The notes under the pieces: generated by a model
The model's input: the letters and a program-made list of their open reading frames with translations, nothing else
The model's database searches: none
Told to the model about the DNA's origin: nothing
Assembly: GCF_000800455.1 (NCBI RefSeq)
Contig: NZ_CP007456.1
Span: 868,001-932,000, forward strand
Direction of reading: 5' to 3'
Length of the DNA: 64,000 nt
DNA from: Bifidobacterium catenulatum PV20-2
Lineage (GTDB): Bacteria; Actinomycetota; Actinomycetes; Actinomycetales; Bifidobacteriaceae
Shown here: piece after piece, positions 9,163-17,451 of the stretch
Layout of the letters: each line of letters begins with the position of its first letter
How positions within the stretch are numbered: the stretch's first letter is position 1
Program-made: the position numbers and the translations under genes

Positions 9163-9954
9163 TCACAATCTGGAGGCGGCACCTTCATCGATAAGCCAGA
9201 GCAGCTCTTCGCCGTTGGCATATGAGCTTGGGGCATGCGGGTTGTTGCGTCGCGCGAAGGCAGTTTTGACAGCGTTGGCCTTGCGTGTTTCGGACGTGAA
9301 CACCCACGTATGCTTCGAACGGGCGATCATCGGCACGGTCAGCGTCAGTCGCAGCGGCGGCGGCTTCGGCGAATCGCGCACGCCCGCCACCAGCACATGT
9401 GGATCGTCGATTTCAGCTTCGCCATGGTCGGGGAACAAGGATGCGAAATGCGCGTCCGGTCCCATGCCGAACATCGCGATATCCAATGCCGGATTTTCTC
9501 CCAGCTGCGCAGCCAGCTCACGCTGGTATTCGGCGGCGGCCTCGGCCAGCACCGAATCGGTCTGCTCGGGGGAGGCCTCCGTGATTTCGGTGGCGCTACG
9601 GGTGTCGGCAGGCATCGCATGGACGTTCCCGGCAGGCATGCGTCCATCTTCCACAAGCGCACCGTACCAGGCTTCGCGAGCCTGCTTCGCATTGCGGTTG
9701 TCGTCATCGGCCGCCACGAAGCGTTCGTCGCCCCACCACACATGCACGCGGTTCCAGTCCACGGCATCGTTCAACGGACTGGCATTCATCGCGGCGAATA
9801 CGCGGTTGCCGTCGGTGCCGCCGGTCACTGCGATGTCCACGCGACGACGTTCCGGTTCGGCCAGCAGATCGATGATGGTCAGCAATGTGCGTGCGGCCAC
9901 GGCCTGCGCCAGCATTTCAGGATTCGGATACACAATGGTCTTGCGTTCTGCCAT
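9163..9954 (-). CDS. pgl: 6-phosphogluconolactonase
   Basis: Hydrolyses 6-phosphoglucono-lactone to 6-phosphogluconate, the second step of the oxidative pentose phosphate pathway. The 263-residue protein has the family motifs AVTGGTDGNRVFAAM, VHVWWGDERFV and AMFGMGPDAHFASLFP in order. AAGGAG sits seven bases before the ATG at 9954. It is the last gene of a minus-strand cluster zwf-opcA-pgl with a 61-base gap to opcA, so the genes are probably cotranscribed. The call rests on motif and context together and is secure. It is also known as devB. Confidence 0.95.
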   Translation of the reverse strand: MAERKTIVYPNPEMLAQAVAARTLLTIIDLLAEPERRRVDIAVTGGTDGNRVFAAMNASPLNDAVDWNRVHVWWGDERFVAADDDNRNAKQAREAWYGALVEDGRMPAGNVHAMPADTRSATEITEASPEQTDSVLAEAAAEYQRELAAQLGENPALDIAMFGMGPDAHFASLFPDHGEAEIDDPHVLVAGVRDSPKPPPLRLTLTVPMIARSKHTWVFTSETRKANAVKTAFARRNNPHAPSSYANGEELLWLIDEGAASRL

Positions 9955-10015
9955 ATTTGCTCCTTATACGGTGTCGCCCCGCCGGGTCATGGGCAGGGCG
10001 ACTGGTTTTTCGGGT

Positions 10016-10972
10016 TCAGCGCTTCGGATTGATTAGATCCCAACCCTGAGTCACCACTTCGGCGTAAATCTCGTCCGGATAGAGACGTCCCAGTTCCTCG
10101 CTCAGACATTCCTCAAGCGTACGTGCGGGCACGCTAATGGTCTGAGGTGATTGACCAGGCACGTTCTGCACCGCGATGCCATCATCGGTGGAAGGGCGTT
10201 CCAGACTCAGCACGCCATCGGAACGGGTCAGATACACGCCGGTCACCGCAGTTGCGTTCGGATCGTCTTCTATCACCACCGGTACGTTGAGACGCAAACG
10301 CAACCATGCGGCCAACAGGTCCATCGGCAGATAATCCTTCTTGCCGGTCACACGCACACCGCTTACCGGCGGATGCGGAGGCTGGTCGAGCATCGAGGCG
10401 AGCATGGCGCGCCATACGGTGAGCCTGGTCCACGACATATCCACGTTCTTCGACGACCAATTACGACGCAGGTCATCCATCGTGTGCATCGGATTCGAGG
10501 AATGCATCGCATCCGTGATACGGCTGCGGGCCATCGACCCCAACAGGTCGGTGGACAGGTTCGCCGGAGCCTCGTTCGGCCACCAAGCCACCACCGGCGC
10601 ATCGGGAACCAGCAATGGAATCACCAGCGTGTCCGGATGATGCACCAAGCCGCCAAGCGGACGCAGCACGATAATCTCTCCTGCGCCGGCATCGGAGCCG
10701 AATCGCACTTCCGCGTCGAGGAAGGTGTGCGGCTTGCCATCATCGACAGCGGCATCCACCTTACGTGAATTCGGTGCGATTGCGATCACGCGGCAAGGAT
10801 GCTCTCGGCTGGCGTTGTTCGCCACGGCAAGATCATGCTCCAGCGACGTCTCATTCGTGGAGATCAGCAGTGTGAGCACACGGCCCAAAGCCGCTTCGCC
10901 ACGCTCCTCATGCAATTCGTCGATTTTCGCCGAAATCTCACGGGTTTCGGTGTTCTTCATGGTAATGATCAC
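10016..10972 (-). CDS. opcA: OpcA, glucose-6-phosphate dehydrogenase assembly/activator protein
   Basis: OpcA is a partner protein of glucose-6-phosphate dehydrogenase in Actinobacteria and cyanobacteria. This 318-residue copy has the expected order of segments: RVLTLLISTNE, SREHPCRVIAIAP, the block IVLRPLGGLVHHPDTLVIPLL, and PVVAWWPNEAP. The start is a GTG at 10972 with GGAGG five bases upstream; the GTG overlaps the zwf TGA by four bases, so the two are coupled. A later ATG at 10960 is too far from the ribosome-binding site. Direct contact with Zwf is established for the family, not shown here. Confidence 0.93.
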   Translation of the reverse strand: MIITMKNTETREISAKIDELHEERGEAALGRVLTLLISTNETSLEHDLAVANNASREHPCRVIAIAPNSRKVDAAVDDGKPHTFLDAEVRFGSDAGAGEIIVLRPLGGLVHHPDTLVIPLLVPDAPVVAWWPNEAPANLSTDLLGSMARSRITDAMHSSNPMHTMDDLRRNWSSKNVDMSWTRLTVWRAMLASMLDQPPHPPVSGVRVTGKKDYLPMDLLAAWLRLRLNVPVVIEDDPNATAVTGVYLTRSDGVLSLERPSTDDGIAVQNVPGQSPQTISVPARTLEECLSEELGRLYPDEIYAEVVTQGWDLINPKR

Positions 10973-12540
10973 GGCATCCTCCAACGGTGTCCATCGCGGG
11001 CCAGCATTTCGGTGGCCTCCTGCGGCCCCCATGTTCCGGAACGATACGGCTGCGGCTGGCCGAGCGTGGACCAGAATTCCTCGATCGGGTCGAGGATCTG
11101 CCAGCTCAATTCCACTTCGCGCGTGGTCGGGAACAGCGGCGGATCGCCCAGCAATACGTCAAGAATCAGACGTTCATAAGCTTCCGGAGACGATTCGGTG
11201 AACGAACGGCCATAACCGAAGTCCATGGACACGTCACGCACTTCCATCGAGGTGCCGCCCGGTACCTTCGCACCGAATCGCATGGTAACGCCCTCATCAG
11301 GCTGCACACGAATCACGATCGCGTTCTTGCCGAGCTCCTTCGTTGCGGTCGACTCGAACGGCAGATGCGGCGCACGCTTGAAAATCACGGCGATTTCCGT
11401 GACACGCTTGCCGAGACGCTTTCCGGTACGCAGATAGAACGGCACGCCAGCCCAACGACGGGTATCGACATCCAGTCGGATTGCCGCATACGTTTCGGTG
11501 GTCGAGGCTGGATTAATGCCCTTCTCATCCAAATAGCCGACGACCTCATGCGATCCCTGCCATCCGGCGGCATACTGGCCGCGGGCCGTATGCGCGGCCA
11601 AATCCTTCGGCAGACGCACGGCGGATAGCACTTTTGTCTTTTCGGCAGTCAGATCGGCGGCGGAGAAGGAGACCGGCTCCTCCATGGCAGTCAATGCCAT
11701 GAGCTGCAGCAGATGGTTCTGGATGATGTCGCGTGCAGCGCCAATGCCGTCATAGTAGCCGGCACGACCGGCCACGCCGATATCCTCGGCATGCGTGATC
11801 TGCACATGGTCTACGTAATTGTTGTTCCAAATCGGCTCGTACATGGCGTTAGCGAAGCGCAACGCCAACAGATTCTGCACGGTCTCCTTGCCGAGATAAT
11901 GGTCGATACGGAACACGCTTGACGGGTCGAACACTTCGGAAACCACACGGTCGAGTTCCTTGGCACTGGCCAAATCATGGCCGAACGGTTTTTCGATGAT
12001 CACACGACGCCAAGCGCCCTTATCGCTTTTAGCCAGACCGCAATCGGCCAGCTGGCGGGAGACCTGCGGAAACGCGCGTGGCGGAACGGACATGTAGAAC
12101 GCATGGTTACCGCGCGTGCCACGATCGCGGTCAAGTTCCGCAACGGTTTCCGACAATCGTTCGAACGCTTTCGGATCATCGAAAGTGCCCTGCACGAAAC
12201 GGATGCCATCGGCAAGCTGCTTCCAAGTCGATTCCTTGAACGGCGTACGGCAGTGAGATTCGACGTTCTCGCGTACAAAATCCTTGAAATGCTCTTCGGT
12301 CCAGTCGCGGCGAGCAAATCCTGTCAGTCCGAAGCTTGGTGGCAACAGACCACGGTTGGCCAGATCGTAGATGGCGGGAAGCAGCTTCTTACGGGACAAA
12401 TCGCCGGTCACACCGAAAATCACGATGCTGCAAGGGCCGGCAATACGGGGAAGTCTCAGATCGCGCGGGTCGCGCAACGGATTCGTCCACGCGCCGGCCG
12501 CGTTGGATGCGGTTGAAACGGTTTCACTCATGTGTTTCAT
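10969..12540 (-). CDS. zwf: Glucose-6-phosphate 1-dehydrogenase
   Basis: Oxidises glucose 6-phosphate to the lactone with reduction of NADP. The protein is 523 residues. The nucleotide-binding motif FGVTGDLSRKKLLPAIYDL is at 42-60 and the active-site signature RIDHYLGKE at 211-219; the VDHVQIT strand and the late RMEV-like substrate region are also present. ATG at 12540 has GGGG six bases upstream; a second ATG three codons in is possible. It heads the zwf-opcA-pgl cluster, overlapping opcA by 4 bases. It acts with gnd to supply NADPH and pentose phosphates alongside the fructose-6-phosphate phosphoketolase route expected in bifidobacteria. Confidence 0.96.
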   Translation of the reverse strand: MKHMSETVSTASNAAGAWTNPLRDPRDLRLPRIAGPCSIVIFGVTGDLSRKKLLPAIYDLANRGLLPPSFGLTGFARRDWTEEHFKDFVRENVESHCRTPFKESTWKQLADGIRFVQGTFDDPKAFERLSETVAELDRDRGTRGNHAFYMSVPPRAFPQVSRQLADCGLAKSDKGAWRRVIIEKPFGHDLASAKELDRVVSEVFDPSSVFRIDHYLGKETVQNLLALRFANAMYEPIWNNNYVDHVQITHAEDIGVAGRAGYYDGIGAARDIIQNHLLQLMALTAMEEPVSFSAADLTAEKTKVLSAVRLPKDLAAHTARGQYAAGWQGSHEVVGYLDEKGINPASTTETYAAIRLDVDTRRWAGVPFYLRTGKRLGKRVTEIAVIFKRAPHLPFESTATKELGKNAIVIRVQPDEGVTMRFGAKVPGGTSMEVRDVSMDFGYGRSFTESSPEAYERLILDVLLGDPPLFPTTREVELSWQILDPIEEFWSTLGQPQPYRSGTWGPQEATEMLARDGHRWRMP

Positions 12541-12634
12541 ACTAGCCCCATAGCCGCACAGCCCGGCGGTGCGTATCCATTCTCCCGTTTCGATTCTGCC
12601 TATAGCCGGTTCCTATGCCGGGTTGTTTGCCGTC

Positions 12635-12778
12635 TTACCGGTCGAATGAATAGCGTAGCCAGACGGTGTCATCCTCGTACGAGGTGGCGGATTCGAGTTT
12701 CAGGGCAACGGGCCTGTGTTCCATCGGCAGGCCGTCGATTGGCATCATCATGTGGCATACGATATAGGGCTTGCTCAT
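12635..12778 (-). pseudogene. Remnant of a RibD-C/dihydrofolate-reductase-like gene with internal deletion
   Basis: A 47-codon frame begins MSKPYIVCHMMMPIDG, which matches the start of RibD C-terminal/DHFR-like reductases. It ends PVALKLESATSYEDDTVWLRY, which resembles the last strand of the same family. The roughly 170-200 residues normally in between are missing, while the reading frame and the ribosome-binding site (AGGAAAGGAAT before the ATG at 12778) are kept. It is therefore read as an in-frame internal deletion, not a functional small protein. The family assignment is by motif memory, so an alignment to intact homologues is needed. Confidence 0.6.
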
Positions 12779-12925
12779 GGGCTTTGCATTCCTTTCCTGC
12801 ATGTACACCGCGAGCCTATGCCGAAACGCTTTGCATATCCAATGCCGATGGAATGGAACATGGAAACGCATGCAGAAATGTGCAGTAATTCTGATGTAGG
12901 TGGTCGAACGGCGGATGAGTGGTTC

Positions 12926-13795
12926 TCAGACGGAGTAGGTCATGGCCTGTTCGAGGAAGTCGTGCACTGCCTCGCCGGTGTCGCGCGGCGAGAAACAGGT
13001 GCGCCCGGCATCGAGCGTGGCGATGGCGGCCATTTCTTCGTCGGACAGCGCGAAGTCGAAGATGGCGAGGTTCTGCCGCATGCGTTCCGGATTCGCCGAC
13101 TTGACGACCGGCACGACGCCGCGCTGCGTGAGCCAGCGCAGCACGATTTGCGGTATCGATTTGTCGTGGACGCCCGCGATATGGGAGAGCAGGTCATTAT
13201 CCAGCAGTTCCGCATGTCCTGCGGCCAGCGGCGACCATGCCTGCATGACGATGCCATGTTCGTGCAGGTAGCGTTTGTCGTATTCGCGCTGATAAAAGGC
13301 GTTGCACTCGACCATGTTGACGGCGGGCTTGCGGTCGTTGAAGAACAGAAAGTCGGCCATGCGATCCGGGGTGAAGTTGTCCATGCCGATGGAACGTGCC
13401 AGTCCTTCATCCTGCATTTCGCCGAGTGCGCGCCACGCGCCGTAGTAGTCGTTGTACGGCTGGTGAATGAGCAGCAGATCCACGTAGTCCATGCCGAGCT
13501 GTTCCAAGGAACGTTCCACCCCTTTGCGTGCGCCGTTGTAGCTAGTGTCGGTGATCCACAGCTTGGTGGTGACGAAGATCTCGTTTCGTGCCACGCCGCT
13601 GCCGCGTACGGCGGCCCCTACCGCACGCTCGTTGCCGTAGGCGGCGGCCGTGTCGATGAGACGGTAGCCGGCCTTGATCGCCTCGGCCACCGCGTGCTCG
13701 CATACGGCCGGATCGGTCATGCGGAACACCCCGTAGCCGATGCGTGGTATGCGGTTCCCGTCGTTCAGTGTCAGATAGAGGTCATTCGTATCCAT
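12926..13795 (-). CDS. Aldo/keto reductase
   Basis: NADPH-dependent reductase of aldehydes or ketones, 289 residues, TIM-barrel aldo/keto reductase family (2,5-diketogluconate reductase-like branch). The catalytic tetrad is visible: Asp48, Tyr53 (LIDTAAAYGNE), Lys78 (TTKLW) and His111 (LLLIHQP). The cofactor loop near the end reads VVPVVKSANPERMRQNL. AAGGAG lies seven bases before the ATG at 13795. It is divergent from a lysR gene; a dyad element in the shared region is repeated before the MATE exporter, which suggests co-regulation. The true substrate is unknown. Confidence 0.9.
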   Translation of the reverse strand: MDTNDLYLTLNDGNRIPRIGYGVFRMTDPAVCEHAVAEAIKAGYRLIDTAAAYGNERAVGAAVRGSGVARNEIFVTTKLWITDTSYNGARKGVERSLEQLGMDYVDLLLIHQPYNDYYGAWRALGEMQDEGLARSIGMDNFTPDRMADFLFFNDRKPAVNMVECNAFYQREYDKRYLHEHGIVMQAWSPLAAGHAELLDNDLLSHIAGVHDKSIPQIVLRWLTQRGVVPVVKSANPERMRQNLAIFDFALSDEEMAAIATLDAGRTCFSPRDTGEAVHDFLEQAMTYSV

Positions 13796-13867
13796 TGGTG
13801 CTCCTTGACTTGTCGTGCTTGATTGCGATGTGTTGCCGGGTATTGTATGGACGCTGCCATGGTAATG

Positions 13868-13879
13868 GCAAATAGCTAT
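13868..13879. promoter_or_regulatory. Putative LysR operator, copy 1
   Basis: GCAAATAGCTAT lies between the aldo/keto reductase and lysR genes. It contains the palindrome ATAGCTAT, and an exact inverted copy occurs at 14862-14873 after lysR. Flanking bases are also similar (CCATG 9-10 bases before each copy). LysR regulators usually bind such T-N11-A dyads in the shared divergent promoter; binding here is inferred. Confidence 0.55.
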
Positions 13880-13958
13880 GGCTCATCGGTTGCTAGAGTT
13901 GATGGGAATAGTATGCAGAAGGAGTGCGGCATATGTGCCGGGTTGGAAGGAGTTGATG

Positions 13959-14858
13959 ATGGATGTTCGCGTATTGAGATATTTCCTTGCCATCGCCAGG
14001 GAGGAGAGTTTCACCGGTGCCGCCGAGGCACTGATGATGTCGCAGCCGACACTGTCCAAGCAGATTGCGCAGCTCGAACGCGAACTGGGCAAGAAACTGT
14101 TCGAGCGCGGTGGTCGGCGTGTCACGCTGACGGAGGACGGCATGCTGCTCTACCGCCGTGCGGAGGAGATCGTCACATTGTTCGGCAGGGCCGAACGCGA
14201 GCTCAAATCCGACGAGTACGATGTGACGGGAGAGGTAGCTGTCGGAGGGCACATCCCCAGGTTCCTGCTCAAGGCCGCGGCCCGGACCCATGAGATGCAC
14301 CGGGGCATCCGCTTCTACTGGCACAACGGGGATGCCACCGATGTGTCGGAACGGCTCCAGCATGGCACGCTCGACTTCGCGGTGCTGCTCCAGCCGGTGG
14401 ACGTGGTGTGCTATGACTTCGTGCCGTTGCCGGACGTGGCGCGGTGGGGTGCTCTGGTGCCTACCGGCGGCGAGCTGGCCGGCAGAGACGTCCTGACCGT
14501 GGACGACCTGAAGCATGTGCCGTTGGTCATCCACCACCGCGAGGGGCTGCAACGGGAGTTCAGCCTGTGGGCGGGGGCGGATATGGACGAGTTCGACGTC
14601 TCCGCCACCTACAACGTGCTCAACGGCAGCCCCTCGCCCTTCGTGATCAGCGGTCTGGGATGCGTGGTCACCACGGACGATCATCTCGACGGCGGCGAAT
14701 TCGCCGACGTGCGTTTCCTGCCGCTCGACCCACCTCTGGAGACGCGATGCGCATTGGTGTATCGGCGGCATGCTGCACTGTCGAAATCCGCGGCCATATT
14801 TCTGGAACAGGTGAACCGATCACTGCAATCCATGCACGAAGGCAATGGGAAGGAATAG
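13959..14858 (+). CDS. LysR-family transcriptional regulator
   Basis: A 299-residue regulator. Residues 1-60 form the winged helix-turn-helix: MDVRVLRYFLAIAREESFT then AAEALMMSQPTLSKQIAQLE. An effector-binding domain follows (~90-295). The start at 13959 is the second of two adjacent ATGs and has AAGGAG six bases upstream; the first (13956) is too close. It is transcribed away from the aldo/keto reductase and toward the MATE exporter, and its gene is bracketed by two inverted copies of the same 12-bp element. It probably controls both neighbours. Its coding sequence is noticeably more GC-rich than most genes of the window. Confidence 0.9.
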   Translation: MDVRVLRYFLAIAREESFTGAAEALMMSQPTLSKQIAQLERELGKKLFERGGRRVTLTEDGMLLYRRAEEIVTLFGRAERELKSDEYDVTGEVAVGGHIPRFLLKAAARTHEMHRGIRFYWHNGDATDVSERLQHGTLDFAVLLQPVDVVCYDFVPLPDVARWGALVPTGGELAGRDVLTVDDLKHVPLVIHHREGLQREFSLWAGADMDEFDVSATYNVLNGSPSPFVISGLGCVVTTDDHLDGGEFADVRFLPLDPPLETRCALVYRRHAALSKSAAIFLEQVNRSLQSMHEGNGKE

Positions 14859-14861
14859 CGC

Positions 14862-14873
14862 ATAGCTATTTGC
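14862..14873. promoter_or_regulatory. Putative LysR operator, copy 2
   Basis: ATAGCTATTTGC starts three bases after the lysR stop codon. It is the exact reverse complement of the element at 13868-13879, with CCATG-type flanks also shared in inverted order. Its location, 180 bases before the MATE start, suggests the same LysR protein controls the exporter. Confidence 0.55.
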
Positions 14874-15051
14874 TATTGCATGGCCGTAATCCTACAATTC
14901 CCATTCGGGCCGGTACCGTGGGCGCGGTGCGGCAGGCCCGGAACACGGCATGTCATGCCGCGACGCAACGTGAGACGTGGGACGCCGGAGCGCAAGACGC
15001 GCAAAGCCGCACGGAAAACAGGGAACAAGGATAAGGGAACGGCAGAGGAAC

Positions 15052-16452
15052 ATGACAAGGGGTAAGGCGACAAACAAACAGGAAATAGACATGCTGCACG
15101 GCCGTATCTGGATCAAGATCCTGCGCTACGCGCTGCCTGTGGCCGCAACCGGTATCTTGGAACAGCTCTTCAACGCATCCGGCATCATGATCGTCGGCAA
15201 CTTCTCTCAGTCCGACGGCACCGCGGCGGTCGCCGCCGTCGGTTCCAACGCGCCGGTCACCGGACTCATCCTCAACCTGTTCATCGGCATCGCGCTTGGC
15301 ACGAACGTCGTCATCGCCAACGCCATCGGACGCGGCAGCCGTGACGCCGTGCGCAAGGCCGTGCACACGTCCATCGTCACAGCCCTGATTGGCGGCATAA
15401 TCGTCGCTATCATAGGTGAGCTGCTTGCCGGTCCGCTCCTCGGCATGCTTAACGTGACTGATGAAGTGTTCCCGTTGGCGCTCACTTACCTTCGCATCTA
15501 CCTGCTCGGCATGCCCGTCATCCTGCTTTACAACTTCGAGGCTGCCATTTTCCGCAGCATCGGCGACACCCAGGCACCGCTCGCCGTGCTCGCCATCTCC
15601 GGCGTGCTCAACGTGACCATGGGGCTGATCTTCGTCATGCTGTTTCATCTGGGCGTGGCCGGCGTCGCGACAGCCACCGTCATCGCCAACATCACCAGCT
15701 CCATGATCCTGCTGTACCGGCTGACGCGCACGGACGCCGCCATCCACGTGGACCTGCGCGAGCTCGGCATCGACCTGTTCACCCTGCGCCAGATCCTGCG
15801 CATCGGCCTGCCGGCCGGCGTGCAGAGCGCCGTGTTCGCCGTGGCCAACATCATCATTCAGGCCGCCATCAACAGCCTCGGCACCGTCGTCATGGCCGCT
15901 TCCAGCGCCGCGTTCAACATCGAGATCATCGCCTATTACGTGCTCAACTCATTTAGCCAGGCATGCGCCACTTTTACCGGACAAAACTATGGCGCCAAGC
16001 AGATCAGGCGTTGCAAGCGCGTGCTTGGCGTCTGCATTCTGGAGGATTTCATCGCCACCGCCGCCACCATCGCCGTCGTACTGTTTTTCGGTCATGGTCT
16101 GCTGGCATTGTTTGACGCCACTCCTGAAGTCATCTCAGTCGGCTACACCAGACTCGTCATGGTTTTCTCCGCCTACACGTTCAGCATGCTGTACGAAGTC
16201 ATGTCCGGTTACCTGCGTGGTTTCGGTATCTCCTTGGTGCCGGCGTTGCTTACCGTGATCGGCGTGGTTGGCGTGCGCATCACCTGGATTGGATGTGTGT
16301 TCCCCATGCATCGCACCTTCGAAACAATCATGATCGTCTATCCAATCAGCCTTGCCGCCACCGCCATGCTCATCAGCATCGCCTTGCTGTGTTACCGTCC
16401 GTCCAAACGATTTGCGGCAAAACCTTCCGAGGCAGCATCGCAAACAGACTGA
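15052..16452 (+). CDS. MATE-family efflux transporter
   Basis: A 466-residue, 12-helix cation-driven multidrug exporter of the MATE family. The start region reads KQEIDMLHGRIWIKIL and continues into YALPVAATGILEQLFNASG, the usual first helix of the DinF/NorM-like group; PAGVQSAVFAVANIIIQAAI is the matching helix in the second half. ATG at 15052 is preceded by GAGGA; an ATG at 15091 also has AGGA upstream but would remove the conserved KxxIDMLHG leader. It lies downstream of lysR and a copy of the putative LysR operator. The compound exported is unknown; a substrate related to the aldo/keto reductase is possible. Confidence 0.9.
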   Translation: MTRGKATNKQEIDMLHGRIWIKILRYALPVAATGILEQLFNASGIMIVGNFSQSDGTAAVAAVGSNAPVTGLILNLFIGIALGTNVVIANAIGRGSRDAVRKAVHTSIVTALIGGIIVAIIGELLAGPLLGMLNVTDEVFPLALTYLRIYLLGMPVILLYNFEAAIFRSIGDTQAPLAVLAISGVLNVTMGLIFVMLFHLGVAGVATATVIANITSSMILLYRLTRTDAAIHVDLRELGIDLFTLRQILRIGLPAGVQSAVFAVANIIIQAAINSLGTVVMAASSAAFNIEIIAYYVLNSFSQACATFTGQNYGAKQIRRCKRVLGVCILEDFIATAATIAVVLFFGHGLLALFDATPEVISVGYTRLVMVFSAYTFSMLYEVMSGYLRGFGISLVPALLTVIGVVGVRITWIGCVFPMHRTFETIMIVYPISLAATAMLISIALLCYRPSKRFAAKPSEAASQTD

Positions 16453-16480
16453 ATCGTATCGACGACGATGCGCGGACGTT

Positions 16481-17266
16481 TTAGCGTTTTGGATTTCCAC
16501 CGTTCATGACGGCGGCGATTTTGCGGGTGAGTGCGCGGGGGAGCGTGCGTTCCGCGGTTGCGCCCGCCTTGGTGAGCGGACCATGATAGGCGAGAACGGA
16601 ACCGCGCATCATCTTGCGGTAGGCATATACCGCCAATTGCCGTGCGGTGGCCGGTTTGGTCATGGTGAAGAAGTTACGGCCATGCATGTTGGCGGCCTTC
16701 TCGAAACCGGTGGTGGTTGGGCCAGGACATACACAGGTCACCATCACACCCGTGCCACGCAGCTCATGGGACACAGCCTCCGACAGTGATCGCACGAACG
16801 CTTTCGTGGCGAAGTACATCGCCATATACGGTCCTGCCATCATTGATGCGACTGATGAAATATTCAAAATCCTGCCATGTCCGTTGGCACGCATGTCACA
16901 GCCATACCGGTACGTCAATTCGGCGGACGCATGCATGTTGAGCTGCATCATCTCATTCTGCCGGTTCCAATCGGCGTCAAGGAACCCGGTCCAATCCGCG
17001 AAACCCGCGTTATTGACGAGATGGTCGACCACAAGGCCCTGTGACGTGGTGAATTCATGGAGTTTCTTCGGCGCGTCGGATTCGCTCAGGTCAATGGCGA
17101 ATGCCACCACATGTATGCCGAAACGCTGTTCGAGCCGGTCTTTCACCGTATCAAGTCGATCCTGGCTGCGGGCGGTAATCACCAGATTATGTCCGTCCGC
17201 AGCGAACAACGTCGCCAATTCACGCCCGATGCCGCCGGACGCTCCCGTGATGAGCACGTATCCCAT
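16481..17266 (-). CDS. Short-chain dehydrogenase/reductase
   Basis: A classical SDR, 261 residues. The cofactor motif TGASGGIG is at 7-14, NNAG at 85-88, and the catalytic Ser138, Tyr151 and Lys155 (YFATK) are in place. Asp/Arg usage after the second strand (TARSQDRL) suggests NADP. The start at 17266 was chosen because AAGGAG lies six bases upstream; the frame is open to 17296. It is convergent with the MATE gene, 28 bases apart. The longer C-terminal tail (KAGATAERTLPRALTRKIAAV) resembles membrane-associated SDRs of the YqjQ/DltE-like type. The substrate is unknown. Confidence 0.88.
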   Translation of the reverse strand: MGYVLITGASGGIGRELATLFAADGHNLVITARSQDRLDTVKDRLEQRFGIHVVAFAIDLSESDAPKKLHEFTTSQGLVVDHLVNNAGFADWTGFLDADWNRQNEMMQLNMHASAELTYRYGCDMRANGHGRILNISSVASMMAGPYMAMYFATKAFVRSLSEAVSHELRGTGVMVTCVCPGPTTTGFEKAANMHGRNFFTMTKPATARQLAVYAYRKMMRGSVLAYHGPLTKAGATAERTLPRALTRKIAAVMNGGNPKR

Positions 17267-17451
17267 GCCAACTCCTTCGTTGATGTCCGTTGACAATTAT
17301 ATTGGGAATGTAATGGAAATGGATGTTGCACGGAAGTCCCATTACGATTCGCCACTTGGCGGTATCACCGGTCATGCGGGAGGATTGGAGACCAAAATCC
17401 GTCTGCTCCAACTTGAAGGCGCGCTGAAACGGACATATGTGAATCGCGAAT

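Noticed and set aside
9080..10036. A 318-residue open frame opposite pgl
   Set aside because: The opposite strand encodes a complete 6-phosphogluconolactonase with its ribosome-binding site; the plus-strand frame has no motifs.
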